A stretch of DNA of 64,000 bases. Source: Natronorubrum texcoconense (GTDB lineage Archaea; Halobacteriota; Halobacteria; Halobacteriales; Natrialbaceae). Shown here piece after piece: positions 7,177-15,130 of this stretch; within the stretch, counting starts at the first letter, position 1; every line of letters begins with the position of its first letter. Made by a program: the position numbers and the translations under genes. A model generated the notes under the pieces. It saw only the letters and a program-made list of their open reading frames with translations. It was not told the DNA's origin and did no database searches. Location: contig NZ_FNFE01000008.1 of assembly GCF_900100335.1 (NCBI RefSeq), positions 124,001-188,000 on the forward strand, given 5' to 3'.

Positions 7177-8019
7177 ATGAAAGCGGTACTCGCCACTGAC
7201 CTCTCGGCCGCCAGCGAGGCGACCATCGAGAACGAGACCTGTCTCGAGTGTCTCGGACGGATTGGGATCGAAGAAATGCATCTCGTGACGGTTATCCCGT
7301 CGAACGTCCACAGAGGAATGCCCGGTATCGACTTCGAGACCCGGCGACGGAAAGCGATCGGGAAATACGAACGGGTCATCGAAGACGCCGGATTCGACGT
7401 CCAGACGCACGTCGTCCGCGGGACGCCTCACCGACGTATTACCGGACTGGCCGAGACGATCGGAGCGAGTCTCACGGTCGTGGGCTCGCGCGGGAAGAGT
7501 CCGCTCGAGAATCGCGTCATCGGTTCGACGGCGCGCAACCTCGCCCGGACGACCGAGACGCCGCTGCTGGTCAACCGCATCGAGCGAGCGGCCGACGACC
7601 CGGCTGTCGTCAGACAGCATCTCTTCCAGCGGATGCTGTACGCGACGGACTTCTCGGAGAACGCCGAGCGCGCGTTCGAGACGTTTTCGTATCTGCGTCA
7701 CGCGACCCAGGAAGCGACGCTGGTCCACGTCGAAACGCCGAAGGATTCGGGGCTCTCGAACGACGAGGATCCAGAAACACGGCTGGGTGAACTGGCCGAT
7801 CAACTCGAGGCGTGGAGTATCGAGACGCGGACCGAGGTTCGACAGGGAGACCCCGCCGACGAGATTCTCGCTGCGGAAGAGTCCCACGATCCGACGACGA
7901 TCCTCGTCGGCTCGCGCGGCCACAGCCGGCTCCGCAGATTATTGCTCGGCAGCGTCTCCGAAGATATCGTCGCTCGAGCGAACGGGAACGTGATGCTCGT
8001 GCCGCCGTCCCGAGCGTGA
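7177..8019 (+). CDS. Tandem universal stress protein (UspA)
   Basis: A 280-residue protein made of two universal stress domains. Each ends in the nucleotide-binding signature: GSRGKSPLENRVIGSTARN near residue 106-124 and GSRGHSRLRRLLLGSVSED near 249-267. Each domain starts with a beta-strand plus Asp (VLATDLS; MLYATDFS). Tandem forms bind ATP and act in stress survival; the exact job is not known. Cysteines in CLEC (residues 24-27) could be redox-active. I start at 7177 because the TATA element ends about 20 bases upstream, consistent with a leaderless mRNA, and the upstream in-frame extension from 7132 overlaps the operator. Confidence 0.88.
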   Translation: MKAVLATDLSAASEATIENETCLECLGRIGIEEMHLVTVIPSNVHRGMPGIDFETRRRKAIGKYERVIEDAGFDVQTHVVRGTPHRRITGLAETIGASLTVVGSRGKSPLENRVIGSTARNLARTTETPLLVNRIERAADDPAVVRQHLFQRMLYATDFSENAERAFETFSYLRHATQEATLVHVETPKDSGLSNDEDPETRLGELADQLEAWSIETRTEVRQGDPADEILAAEESHDPTTILVGSRGHSRLRRLLLGSVSEDIVARANGNVMLVPPSRA

Positions 8020-8106
8020 GATTGCACGAACTCGAGCGGTAGTACTAGCGGGAATTTTTCGAAATTGTGGTTGGTGCTTATTACGGCATCGATCGAATCG
8101 TTCCGT

Positions 8107-8460
8107 ATGGCTGACGATGATACGCTTCTTCGAATCCTGTTGCTCGTCGTCGCACTCGTCGTGCTCGTGCCGCTCCTGCTGATGGCCGTCGCCTGGCCGA
8201 TGATGGGTATGTGGGGTGGCGGCCACATGTGGAACGGCGGCACGTGGAACGGTCCAACCGGGACGGGAATGTGGCTAATAGGCTGGCTCCCCCTCCTGTT
8301 GCTCCTCGTCGTCGGCTATTTGGTATACAAGGCGGCCGCGCGCTCGGCGCGGACCGAAGAAGACCCGGCGCTCGAGGAACTCCGACTGGCCTACGCTCGC
8401 GGTGATCTCTCCGACGAGGAGTTCGAACAACGCCGCGAGCGCTTACAGCGGGACGAATGA
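8107..8460 (+). CDS. SHOCT-domain membrane protein
   Basis: A 117-residue protein with two membrane helices (about 8-35 and 58-76) separated by a Gly/Met/Trp-rich segment (MMGMWGGGHMW), then a C-terminal SHOCT motif (LEELRLAYARGDLSDEEFEQRRERL). SHOCT tails are short oligomerisation modules found at protein ends. Function unknown. The ATG at 8107 avoids a long non-hydrophobic leader in the frame from 8065. The Met/His-rich loop could bind a metal, which is speculation. Confidence 0.75.
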   Translation: MADDDTLLRILLLVVALVVLVPLLLMAVAWPMMGMWGGGHMWNGGTWNGPTGTGMWLIGWLPLLLLLVVGYLVYKAAARSARTEEDPALEELRLAYARGDLSDEEFEQRRERLQRDE

Positions 8461-8482
8461 GGGGGCGGTAGCGCGACGGCGA

Positions 8483-8830
8483 TCAGCCGATCGTCAGCAC
8501 GCGGTCGGACGACGTCACGATCTCGAGGAGGTCGGACATCGTCGACATCGGACAGTACTCGCTTTCCTCGCTGTTGCGGATCTCGAGACACGTCCCACAC
8601 GCTTGTAGGTCGCCGCCGCCGTCGACGAACGCCTCCATCCGATCGCGGACATCGAACTGACCGTCGGTGACACCCTCGGCCTCGACGCCCTCGCCAAGAA
8701 GGAACACCGAGACCTCGTGGCCGTTCTCTACGGCCGTAATACCGAGTCGAAGTGCGTTCCAAGCGCGTTCGGGATCTGCGGTCTCGAGGACGATTCCGAG
8801 CCGTTCGGTCGCTGCATTCTGTTCAGGCAC
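8483..8830 (-). CDS. DsrE/DsrF-like protein
   Basis: A 115-residue DsrE-family protein, cytoplasmic sulfur-relay type. It has the Rossmann-like start RLGIVLETADPERAWNALRL, the strand HEVSVFLLGEGVEA, and a cysteine-containing ACGTCLEI (about 82-89) plus a further Cys in EYCPMST. Such cysteines carry persulfide in DsrE proteins. I place the start at a GTG (8830) because a TATA element TTTATAGC (8853-8860) lies about 26 bases upstream; the ATG at 8851 would fall on that TATA box. Unlike neighbours I could not find a good operator copy here. Confidence 0.8.
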   Translation of the reverse strand: MPEQNAATERLGIVLETADPERAWNALRLGITAVENGHEVSVFLLGEGVEAEGVTDGQFDVRDRMEAFVDGGGDLQACGTCLEIRNSEESEYCPMSTMSDLLEIVTSSDRVLTIG

Positions 8831-8853
8831 AATAATGTATAATAACCCCAATG

Positions 8854-9120
8854 CTATAAAATGTCGGTTCGCTCCACGGGCGCGTCATCGACGGTGAATC
8901 CGGCCCGCTCGAGTTGGCTCGCCACCTCTTCGGGGCCGAACCGCTCGTCCACCGGCGGACCGTCCTCGCCGTCTCCAGTCGCTGACCAGTCGACGGTGAC
9001 GAGGCGGCCGTCCGGTCGGACCACGCGGGCGAGTTCGGCTAGCGCCTCGGCGTCAGCGTACTCGTGGTGGGTCATCGTCGGGAACGGCGCGACGTCCCGC
9101 GAGTAGAACCCCGTTCCCGA
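8854..9120 (-). pseudogene. SAM-dependent methyltransferase remnant
   Basis: The readable C-terminal piece EALAELARVVRPDGRLVTVD, followed by GDGEDGPPVDERF and ASQLERAGFTVDDAPVERT, is typical of class I methyltransferases. Just before it a short piece, SGTGFYSRDVAPF, looks like the N-terminal SAM-binding glycine motif (normally GTGFYADDVAPF). About 60-70 residues between them are missing, and the C-terminus stops early at ERTDIL. It appears to be the product of an internal deletion and truncation. No start codon context is left. Confidence 0.6.
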
Positions 9121-9315
9121 CTCCAGTCGTATACCGACCGGCGACGTAATAGTGGTTCGCGTCCGCCCAGTCCCGCATTCGCCAGAGGCTTCCGAAAACG
9201 AGACCAGAAACGACAGCAACGGTCCTCGAGCGGCGAGCCGATATAGCGTCCCCCCAGTTCGGACGATCGCCGTTGAGAACCGGTATCTCGATGAGAGTCG
9301 ATTCGACCACGCAGT

Positions 9316-9334
9316 ATTGTTCAGTAAGAACAAT
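9316..9334 (+). promoter_or_regulatory. Perfect inverted-repeat operator of the second thioredoxin
   Basis: ATTGT-N9-ACAAT with both half-sites perfect, abutting a TATA-like TTACTAAG (9334-9341) that lies about 28 bases before the start codon at 9367. Confidence 0.65.
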
Positions 9335-9366
9335 TACTAAGGTCGCCGAGTCCGTACGAACGATCT

Positions 9367-9810
9367 ATGAGCGAGTCACCGGACGACGAACGAGAACGGA
9401 TCCGCGAGCAGAAGAAACGAGAACTTCAGCAGCGCCTCGAGAACGACGGCGAGCTGGACGGGACCGGCGACAGTATGGCGACACCGTCCGAACCGATCGT
9501 AATCGAGGGGCAGGCACACCTGAATGACGTCGTCAGTACGCACGACGTCGTGCTCGTGGACTGTTACGCCGACTGGTGTGGACCCTGCCAGATGCTCGAG
9601 CCGACGATCGAGTCGCTGGCAACCGAGACCGACGCCGCGGTCGCAAAAGTCGATGTCGACGCCCATCAGCGTCTGGCGCAGCAACTCGGCGCCCGGGGTG
9701 TGCCGACGCTCGTACTGTACGCCGACGGCCAGCCGGTCGAGCGGACGGTCGGAGCACAAAGCAAGGGCCAACTCGAGGAGTTGATCGAACGACACAGCGG
9801 TCCCAGCTAG
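9367..9810 (+). CDS. Thioredoxin with charged N-terminal helix
   Basis: A 147-residue thioredoxin with WCGPC (cysteines 71 and 74) and GVPTLVLY for the cis-proline. Residues 1-30 are a highly charged helix (DDERERIREQKKRELQQRL) like the N-terminus of small DNA-binding or coiled-coil proteins, an extension not found in ordinary thioredoxins. Because the thioredoxin domain is close in sequence to that of the first thioredoxin in the window (both have QMLEP after the active site), the two may be paralogues sharing a reductase. Expression should be leaderless from the TATA-like element at 9334-9341 with a perfect operator upstream. Confidence 0.9.
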   Translation: MSESPDDERERIREQKKRELQQRLENDGELDGTGDSMATPSEPIVIEGQAHLNDVVSTHDVVLVDCYADWCGPCQMLEPTIESLATETDAAVAKVDVDAHQRLAQQLGARGVPTLVLYADGQPVERTVGAQSKGQLEELIERHSGPS

Positions 9811-9965
9811 CTCGCGTTTGCCGGCAAATCGCTTCGCGTGGCTTGGTGTGTAAGACGACGCCCCCGTCGCTCAGTCGACCAATGCGCTGATCTCAGCGGT
9901 GGCGCACGTGATAGCAGAACCACCCGCTATTTCGAGCGCCGAACGCAAGACGTGCGTGAAACGAA

Positions 9966-10427
9966 TTAGTCAGCGCCTGCGGGCGTGGTTTCCGAGACAG
10001 CGCGTTGGCTGCGCCAGTAGCCCTGGATGTAGGCTCCGACGAACATCCCAGCGAGTGCCCACAGGATCGTGATGTTACCGACGCCGAGGCTGGCGTAGGC
10101 CGCACCGGGACAGATCCCCGAGAGGCCCCAACCGACGCCGAAGATCGCGCCGCCGATCAGGACGTTGCGGTCAAACGATTTTAGCCGCCGGCCGTACGTG
10201 TCGCCCGTCAACGGCGCACGATCGCGGAGTCGCGGGACGATCGCAAACGCGATGCCAGAGACGATCGCCGCGCCGAACATGACGAACAGCAGTCCGAAAT
10301 CCTCGAACTGCAGGAAGTTCAGCACGACTTCGGGTCGGGCCATATGACTGAAACCGAGCCCGAAGCCGAAGATCAGGCCGCCGACGAAGATCAGCGGCAT
10401 GAACAGCGGGTGGCGATTGCCGCTCAC
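9966..10427 (-). CDS. YeeE/YedE-type transporter, second half
   Basis: A 153-residue membrane protein of the YeeE/YedE (DUF6691-like) family; relatives take up thiosulfate or sulfur compounds, using a cysteine in the pore. The signature WGLSGICPGAAYASLG (about 106-121) holds the conserved Cys. Four helices are visible. The start is a GTG at 10427 overlapping the stop of a 19-codon frame. It forms an operon with the other half-transporter and the rhodanese-lactamase protein, all reading from a promoter near 12290. Confidence 0.85.
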   Translation of the reverse strand: MSGNRHPLFMPLIFVGGLIFGFGLGFSHMARPEVVLNFLQFEDFGLLFVMFGAAIVSGIAFAIVPRLRDRAPLTGDTYGRRLKSFDRNVLIGGAIFGVGWGLSGICPGAAYASLGVGNITILWALAGMFVGAYIQGYWRSQRAVSETTPAGAD

Positions 10428-10483
10428 GGGTCGTCACCTCCCCGTTCGCGTTTCCGAGATTCTCGAACGAGAATCTCGCTCAT
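10424..10483 (-). CDS. Possible 19-codon linker frame
   Basis: Frame MSEILVRESRKRERGGDDP fills the gap between the two transporter genes exactly: its ATG overlaps the first gene's stop by one base and its stop overlaps the GTG of the second. It contains a perfect 10-bp inverted repeat (10456-10477) with a two-base loop. It may serve translation coupling or mRNA processing rather than encode a working peptide. Confidence 0.35.
   Translation of the reverse strand: MSEILVRESRKRERGGDDP
10456..10477 (-). repeat. Perfect hairpin between two transporter genes
   Basis: GAGATTCTCG, two bases, then CGAGAATCTC. A strong short stem located in the intercistronic frame of the operon. Confidence 0.7.
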
Positions 10484-11040
10484 CACGGACTCACCCCCAG
10501 TGCCATTACGACCTGGGCCGTTCCGATCGCCACGGCGAGGAACGTCATCACGCCGACGATCGACGTCTTCGAGGCCGAGCCGACGCCACAGACGCCGTGG
10601 CCCGAGGTACAGCCCTTGCCGATCCGGGTGCCGATCCCGACGAGAATGCCGCCCAGGAACAGCCGCCAGGGCTGGACATCGGTCAGCCAGAGTGTGACAC
10701 CGCCGACATCGTACAACTCGCCGGTCGCCCCGGCTTCGTAAAGCCCGCTCGAGACCAGTCCGGACTGGAACGTCAGCGCGTAGGCGAACGCGCCGGCGAT
10801 GATCCCGAGTGTGAAAACGACCCGCCAGTCCCGTGAACTCCGGTAGCGCTGGAACCACGACTGGTCGGAGACGTACGACAGCGTCGACTCGAGGAACGTA
10901 CTCGCGCCGGCCGCGATGCCGGTTCCGAGGTAGATAACGACGGCTCCGAGGCCGACGAGCAGTCCGCCGACGACGTAGCGGCTGATCCCCACGGGAAACA
11001 GCGATTCGTACAGCGCCGGAGCGAAGAGTTCAGTGACCAT
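10483..11040 (-). CDS. YeeE/YedE-type transporter, first half
   Basis: A 185-residue membrane protein with the YeeE signature GKGCTSGHGVCGVGSASKTS (about 141-160), whose cysteines line the sulfur-compound path in known thiosulfate importers. About five helices. It lies 20 bases downstream of the rhodanese-lactamase gene and is followed by the partner half; together they match the full-length two-domain YeeE. Likely import of thiosulfate or related sulfane sulfur for the enzymes in this operon. Confidence 0.87.
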   Translation of the reverse strand: MVTELFAPALYESLFPVGISRYVVGGLLVGLGAVVIYLGTGIAAGASTFLESTLSYVSDQSWFQRYRSSRDWRVVFTLGIIAGAFAYALTFQSGLVSSGLYEAGATGELYDVGGVTLWLTDVQPWRLFLGGILVGIGTRIGKGCTSGHGVCGVGSASKTSIVGVMTFLAVAIGTAQVVMALGVSP

Positions 11041-11060
11041 TCGACTGTGGATATGAGGCG

Positions 11061-12263
11061 TTAGTCACCGGCCAGCGACTCCTGGCTGGCGGCGCAGTTG
11101 TTCGGGCCGAGCTCGAGTTCGAACGCTTCTTGATCGCCGGTCTCCCGTTTACCGAGGTTCGTCGCGATGATGTCCTCGTAGTTGGCTGGCCGGGGCGGCA
11201 TATCCGAGAGGATCAACTCGACGAACTCGGCTTCGTCCATCGTCAGGGCATCCATCTCGTCAACGAGTTGGCCGACTGGCGCCGTGTAGGTGCCGTCGGC
11301 GGCGGGCTCAGCGGCGTCGCTGAAGTGGGCGCCACCGATTAGCGTCTCGTCGGGCAGAGAGAGCACGCGCTCTTGCAGCGACTCGTAGAGCTGTTTGGCA
11401 GCGTCTTCGGCCCCCTCGTCGCCTTCTTCCAGGTCGGGGCGAGCGACGCTCTCGACGAACAGCCCGTCGCCAGTCGCGAGCAGTTCGCCATCGATCAGGT
11501 ACGAGGTCATCCCGGAGGTGTGGCCGGGCGTGGAGACGGTCTCGATGGTGGCGTCGCCGATCTGGAACTCGTCGCCGTCCTCGGCCAGTGTCAGTTCGTC
11601 GGCGTAGGTGACGCCGCGGTCGACGGCGGCTTCGGGGATAACGCCCTCAACACCCTCTTCGGCGAGGTTTCGAAGGCCCGAGATGTGGTCCGCGTGGATG
11701 TGCGTGTCGATCGCGTACGTTAGCTCGACACCTAACTCCGCCGAATCCTCGAGGTAGCGATCCGTGAACGCACGCAGGGGGTCGATGACGGCCGCCTCGT
11801 CGCCGTCGACCACGAGGTAGCCGAGACAGCCCGAAGAGGGGCGCTGGTACTGGTAGAGCGTGCCCGCGCCGTCGTAGCGCTCGATCTCGACGGCCTCGTA
11901 GATGCGTGCCCAGCCGTTCATCCCCTCCTCGAGGTGGTTTACGTCGTAGCCGCGCTCTTTCAGCGCGCCCGCAACGAACTCGCTGGCACCGCCTTTCGCA
12001 CAGAGGACCGTAACCTCACGGTCGTCCGGAACTTCTGCAAGAACGTCGTCGTCGATCTCCTCGTCCAGGAAGTGGAAGTACGGGACGTTGACCGACTCGA
12101 CGCGCTCGCCGTCGATCTTCCACTCCTCGTAATCCGACTCCATCCGGGCGTCGAGGAGCGTGACCTCCTCGCCCGCGTCGATGCGTCCTTTCAGCCCGTC
12201 CGGCGTCACCGACTCGATCTCGACATCCGGCGTTGGAAAGTCCATGTCGTCCATATTGTACAT
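11061..12263 (-). CDS. Rhodanese/metallo-beta-lactamase fusion (persulfide dioxygenase-like)
   Basis: A 400-residue two-domain enzyme. Residues about 14-125 form a rhodanese domain with active-site loop LCAKGGAS (Cys88) that moves sulfane sulfur. Residues about 130-330 are a metallo-beta-lactamase fold with THIHADH (His188, His190, Asp192, His193), then TPGHTSGM and GDGLF, the layout of ETHE1-type persulfide dioxygenases that oxidise glutathione- or other thiol-persulfide to sulfite using mononuclear iron. Domain order (rhodanese first) matches other haloarchaeal examples. A TATA-like element (12286-12291) lies about 25 bases upstream of the ATG, suggesting leaderless start at 12263. It heads the operon with both YeeE halves; a sulfite product would be handled by the TauE-like exporter. 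Confidence 0.9.
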   Translation of the reverse strand: MYNMDDMDFPTPDVEIESVTPDGLKGRIDAGEEVTLLDARMESDYEEWKIDGERVESVNVPYFHFLDEEIDDDVLAEVPDDREVTVLCAKGGASEFVAGALKERGYDVNHLEEGMNGWARIYEAVEIERYDGAGTLYQYQRPSSGCLGYLVVDGDEAAVIDPLRAFTDRYLEDSAELGVELTYAIDTHIHADHISGLRNLAEEGVEGVIPEAAVDRGVTYADELTLAEDGDEFQIGDATIETVSTPGHTSGMTSYLIDGELLATGDGLFVESVARPDLEEGDEGAEDAAKQLYESLQERVLSLPDETLIGGAHFSDAAEPAADGTYTAPVGQLVDEMDALTMDEAEFVELILSDMPPRPANYEDIIATNLGKRETGDQEAFELELGPNNCAASQESLAGD

Positions 12264-12293
12264 TACTCGGTAGCGGCTACGAGCCCTTAAGCG

Positions 12294-12322
12294 TTTGTAT
12301 AGTAGTTCCTAAATCACACAAT
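12294..12322 (-). promoter_or_regulatory. Possible wide-spaced operator of the rhodanese operon
   Basis: Half-sites TTTGT (12294-12298) and ACAAT (12318-12322) separated by 19 instead of 9 bases, that is one helical turn more. The first half abuts the TATA-like element as at the other promoters. Weak evidence. Confidence 0.3.
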
Positions 12323-12460
12323 ATAGCTCGCGAGATGTATCGGGTTATAATCCGAGAAGGGCGCGTGAAGCACTCATACAGAGACATACACCAACCTCCG
12401 CAAACCACAGGTGTTCTTATACAGTGCAATAATCGACATCCTTTTATGGGTGCATTCGAT

Positions 12461-12479
12461 ATTGTATGATAGCTCCAAT
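12461..12479 (+). promoter_or_regulatory. Inverted-repeat operator of the tusA operon
   Basis: ATTGT-N9-CCAAT, nine of ten consensus positions, centred 30 bases before the tusA start. The TATA element is less clear here (a CTTTTATG at 12441-12448 would place this repeat near the transcription start, so repression is possible). Confidence 0.5.
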
Positions 12480-12499
12480 ACAGAGCATAGAAATCAACT

Positions 12500-12745
12500 A
12501 TGAGTTCCCAATACGACACCACGGAGACGCTCGACGTGAAAGGACAGTCCTGCCCGATGCCCATTGTCAAGACGAAGCAAGCCATCGACGACCTCGAGGC
12601 TGGCGATGTCCTGGAAGTGGTTGCAACCGACTCGGGCAGTATAAGCGACATCCAGGGCTGGGCCGACGGCACCAGCGGGGTCGAACTCCTCGACCAGGTC
12701 GAGGATAGCGACCTCTACACCCACTACGTCAAGAAAACGGAATAA
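12500..12745 (+). CDS. tusA: TusA sulfur carrier protein
   Basis: An 81-residue TusA-family protein with the hallmark CPMPIVKTKQAI (persulfide Cys18) and the usual alpha/beta sandwich ending in DLYTHYVKK. It accepts sulfane sulfur from rhodanese or cysteine desulfurase and hands it to DsrE or tRNA-thiolation partners. It precedes a DsrE2-like gene by one base. A copy of the block's inverted repeat lies in its promoter. Confidence 0.92.
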   Translation: MSSQYDTTETLDVKGQSCPMPIVKTKQAIDDLEAGDVLEVVATDSGSISDIQGWADGTSGVELLDQVEDSDLYTHYVKKTE

Positions 12746-12746
12746 C

Positions 12747-13340
12747 ATGAGCACGGACAATCCCCCATCGTCGGTCGACGCCGACGGCGAGAGCGAGTTC
12801 GATGCCGCCGAGGTTCAGGCGCTTCGGGAGCGCGTCGAGGAACTCGAGGCGTCGATGGCCGAACTGGACGACGACGACGACCGACAGAAGCTGACGATCG
12901 TCGCCACCCAGGGGAGTTTCGACATGGCGTATCCGCCGTTGATCCTCGCAAGTACAGCCGCAGCTTTCGGCTGGGACGTCGTCGTCTTCCACACGTTCTG
13001 GGGGCTCGATATCCTCCACGAGGAGAAATCCCGGGACCTCAAGCTCAGTGCCGTCGGGAATCCCAACATGCCGATGCCGAACGCACTCGCCGCGCTCCCC
13101 GGAATGGACGCGATGGCGACGCGGATGATGCAAAAGAGGATCGATGAGAACGGCACCGCCAGTATCGAGGAACTGATCGAACTCTCGCTGGAAACCGGCG
13201 TCGACCTGCAGGCCTGTCAGATGACGATCGAGTTGATGGAGTACGACGAGGACGACTTCTACGACGGTGTGACGACGGGTGTGGGCGCGGCGACCGCGCT
13301 ACAGCACATGGCCGAATCCGACGTTCAGCTCCTCGTGTAA
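12747..13340 (+). CDS. DsrE2-like peripheral/membrane sulfurtransferase
   Basis: A 197-residue protein of the DsrE/DsrF/DrsH-like family. It has an acidic coiled-coil N-terminus (about 25-45, EVQALRERVEELEAS), then a DsrE2 domain with TIVATQGSFDMAYPPLILAS (about 50-69) and a conserved Cys in VDLQACQMTIELM (about 153-165), the probable persulfide residue, followed by a glycine-rich stretch near the C-terminus. TusA and DsrE2 form sulfur relays in sulfur-oxidising prokaryotes; here they are one operon with one base between stop and start. Confidence 0.88.
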   Translation: MSTDNPPSSVDADGESEFDAAEVQALRERVEELEASMAELDDDDDRQKLTIVATQGSFDMAYPPLILASTAAAFGWDVVVFHTFWGLDILHEEKSRDLKLSAVGNPNMPMPNALAALPGMDAMATRMMQKRIDENGTASIEELIELSLETGVDLQACQMTIELMEYDEDDFYDGVTTGVGAATALQHMAESDVQLLV

Positions 13341-13477
13341 CTCGTGATCGAAACCCGTACGGACACAACGGAGTAGATCGAACTGGCCTCTTGATCGGCG
13401 ATAATATCAACGTTCGGCAACTAAATAGACGCTAACGCAACCCAATGGTTATTGGGACAGCGCCCCTGATATGAATA

Positions 13478-14620
13478 ATGAACGTTCTGGCATTCGGACC
13501 GCTGCAGCTCGGTGATCCGATGCTGACCGCGGGAGTCGTCGTCCTCCTGCTCGTCGTCATCACCGTCTGGCAGATGGTCGAGATCGTCGACGCCTACGAC
13601 AGGGGCGCACTGACCGTCTTCGGAGAGTACCGCAAACTGCTCGAGCCGGGGCTGAACATCGTCCCGCCGTTCGTCTCGCGGGTCTACACCTTCGACATGC
13701 GGACCCAGACGATCGACGTCCCGAGTCAGGAAGCGATCACGCGGGACAACTCCCCGGTGACGGCCGACGCCGTCATCTACATCCGAGTGATGGATGCCAA
13801 ACGCGCGTTCCTCGAGGTCGAGAACTACGAGCGAGCGGTCTCGAATCTCGCTCAGACGACGCTGCGCGCCGTCATCGGTGACATGGAGCTCGACGACACG
13901 CTCAGCCGCCGAGAGATGATCAACGAGCGAATTCGTACCGAACTCGACGAGCCCACCGACGAGTGGGGGATCCGCGTCGAGAGCGTCGAGGTCCGCGAGG
14001 TGACGCCGTCCCAGGGCGTCAAGGGGGCGATGGAACAGCAGACCTCCGCCGAGCGGAAACGCCGCGCCATGATTCTCGAGGCCCAAGGTGAACGCCGCAG
14101 CGCCGTCGAGAAGGCCGAAGGGGCCAAACAGAGCGAGATCATCCGCGCACAGGGTGAAAAGCAGAGCCAGATCCTCGAAGCGCAGGGTGACTCGATCTCG
14201 ACCGTTCTGCGCGCGAAATCCGCCGAATCGATGGGCGAACGCGCCATCATCGACAAGGGAATGCAGACGCTCGAGGAGATCGGCCAGAGCGAATCGACGA
14301 CGTTCGTCATGCCTCAAGAGCTCACCTCGATGGTCGGCCGCTACGGCAAACACCTCTCCGGTAGCGATGTCAAAGAGGGCGACGACTCGCTCCAGAGTCT
14401 CGAGTTCGACGAGGAGACGCGCGAACTGATCGGCCTCGACGACATTGCCGAGATCATCGGCGAGATCGAGCAGACCGAGATGGACGTCGAAGCGATGGAG
14501 GCGGAGGCCCAGGCGATCAAGGAAGGTCAAGATATCGGCGGCGAGACCGAGCCGTCCGCGACGGCGACCGAGATTGAACCCGACGTCGATTCCGGCGACG
14601 AGTCCGGCTCCGATCGGTAG
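13478..14620 (+). CDS. SPFH/band 7 membrane protein (stomatin-like)
   Basis: A 380-residue stomatin/prohibitin-like scaffold protein. One N-terminal membrane helix (about 16-33) is followed by a band 7 domain (about 38-195, including VDVP-like TIDVPSQEAITRDN and VRVMD), then a long Ala/Glu/Gln coiled coil (QGERRSAVEKAEGAKQSEII) and an acidic, probably disordered tail after residue 340. Such proteins organise membrane microdomains and often partner with an NfeD protein; none is encoded here. A same-length frame on the other strand is its shadow. Confidence 0.9.
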   Translation: MNVLAFGPLQLGDPMLTAGVVVLLLVVITVWQMVEIVDAYDRGALTVFGEYRKLLEPGLNIVPPFVSRVYTFDMRTQTIDVPSQEAITRDNSPVTADAVIYIRVMDAKRAFLEVENYERAVSNLAQTTLRAVIGDMELDDTLSRREMINERIRTELDEPTDEWGIRVESVEVREVTPSQGVKGAMEQQTSAERKRRAMILEAQGERRSAVEKAEGAKQSEIIRAQGEKQSQILEAQGDSISTVLRAKSAESMGERAIIDKGMQTLEEIGQSESTTFVMPQELTSMVGRYGKHLSGSDVKEGDDSLQSLEFDEETRELIGLDDIAEIIGEIEQTEMDVEAMEAEAQAIKEGQDIGGETEPSATATEIEPDVDSGDESGSDR

Positions 14621-14712
14621 GCCGTCCGAAGACGCGAATGGAGAACGGAGTCAGCGATCGACTCAGAACGAGAACCCGGATCCAGGTTCGGCGAAGAAAT
14701 AGCGCGAGGTCG

Positions 14713-15078
14713 TCAGAATTTTTCCGTCGCGTTCGACCAGATGCCGAGCGACTGGTCGTTCGATCGGTCGACGTCGACGCGGAGTTCGCGATCCGAGTCG
14801 AGGCTGATCGCGATCCGGTCGAAGTTCGCCACGTACCGCGACTTGTGGTGGCGGCCCTGTCGCACGCCGACCGTCTCCTCGACGAGGTCGGCTTCGGTCA
14901 GCCGATCGAGTTTGCGGTAGGTCGTCGAGAGCGGCAACTCGGCCTCGTCCGCGATTTCCGGGACAGTCTTGGGCGCCTCGAGCAGCGAGATGATCTCCCG
15001 ACAGTCAGCGTCGTCCAACACGCCGATGATGCGCTCGAGACCGGGCGTGTCGCCGGACGACGAGAACTCGAGTGGCAT
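14713..15078 (-). CDS. ArsR-like winged-helix regulator
   Basis: A 121-residue DNA-binding protein. Residues about 10-65 form a winged helix (ADCREIISLLEAPKTVPEIADEAELPLSTTYRKLDRLTEADLVEE), then a wing with GRHHKSRYV and a C-terminal beta region. The start at 15078 is supported by a TATA-like CTTTAGGC (15103-15109) about 28 bases upstream, giving a leaderless mRNA; the frame also extends to 15114. Its target is unknown; it is convergent with the SPFH gene and divergent from cobO. Confidence 0.8.
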   Translation of the reverse strand: MPLEFSSSGDTPGLERIIGVLDDADCREIISLLEAPKTVPEIADEAELPLSTTYRKLDRLTEADLVEETVGVRQGRHHKSRYVANFDRIAISLDSDRELRVDVDRSNDQSLGIWSNATEKF

Positions 15079-15130
15079 AACTGCGACCACGTTAGGAGCG
15101 AAGCCTAAAGACACGTTTGGTCGATACCGC

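Noticed and set aside
8827-8838. Possible operator at the start of the DsrE gene
   Set aside because: Only one half-site (ACAAT) is present; the partner at nine bases does not match.
13421-14530. Minus-strand frame of 369 codons across the SPFH gene
   Set aside because: Exact antisense of a recognised gene; its product has no coherent domain.
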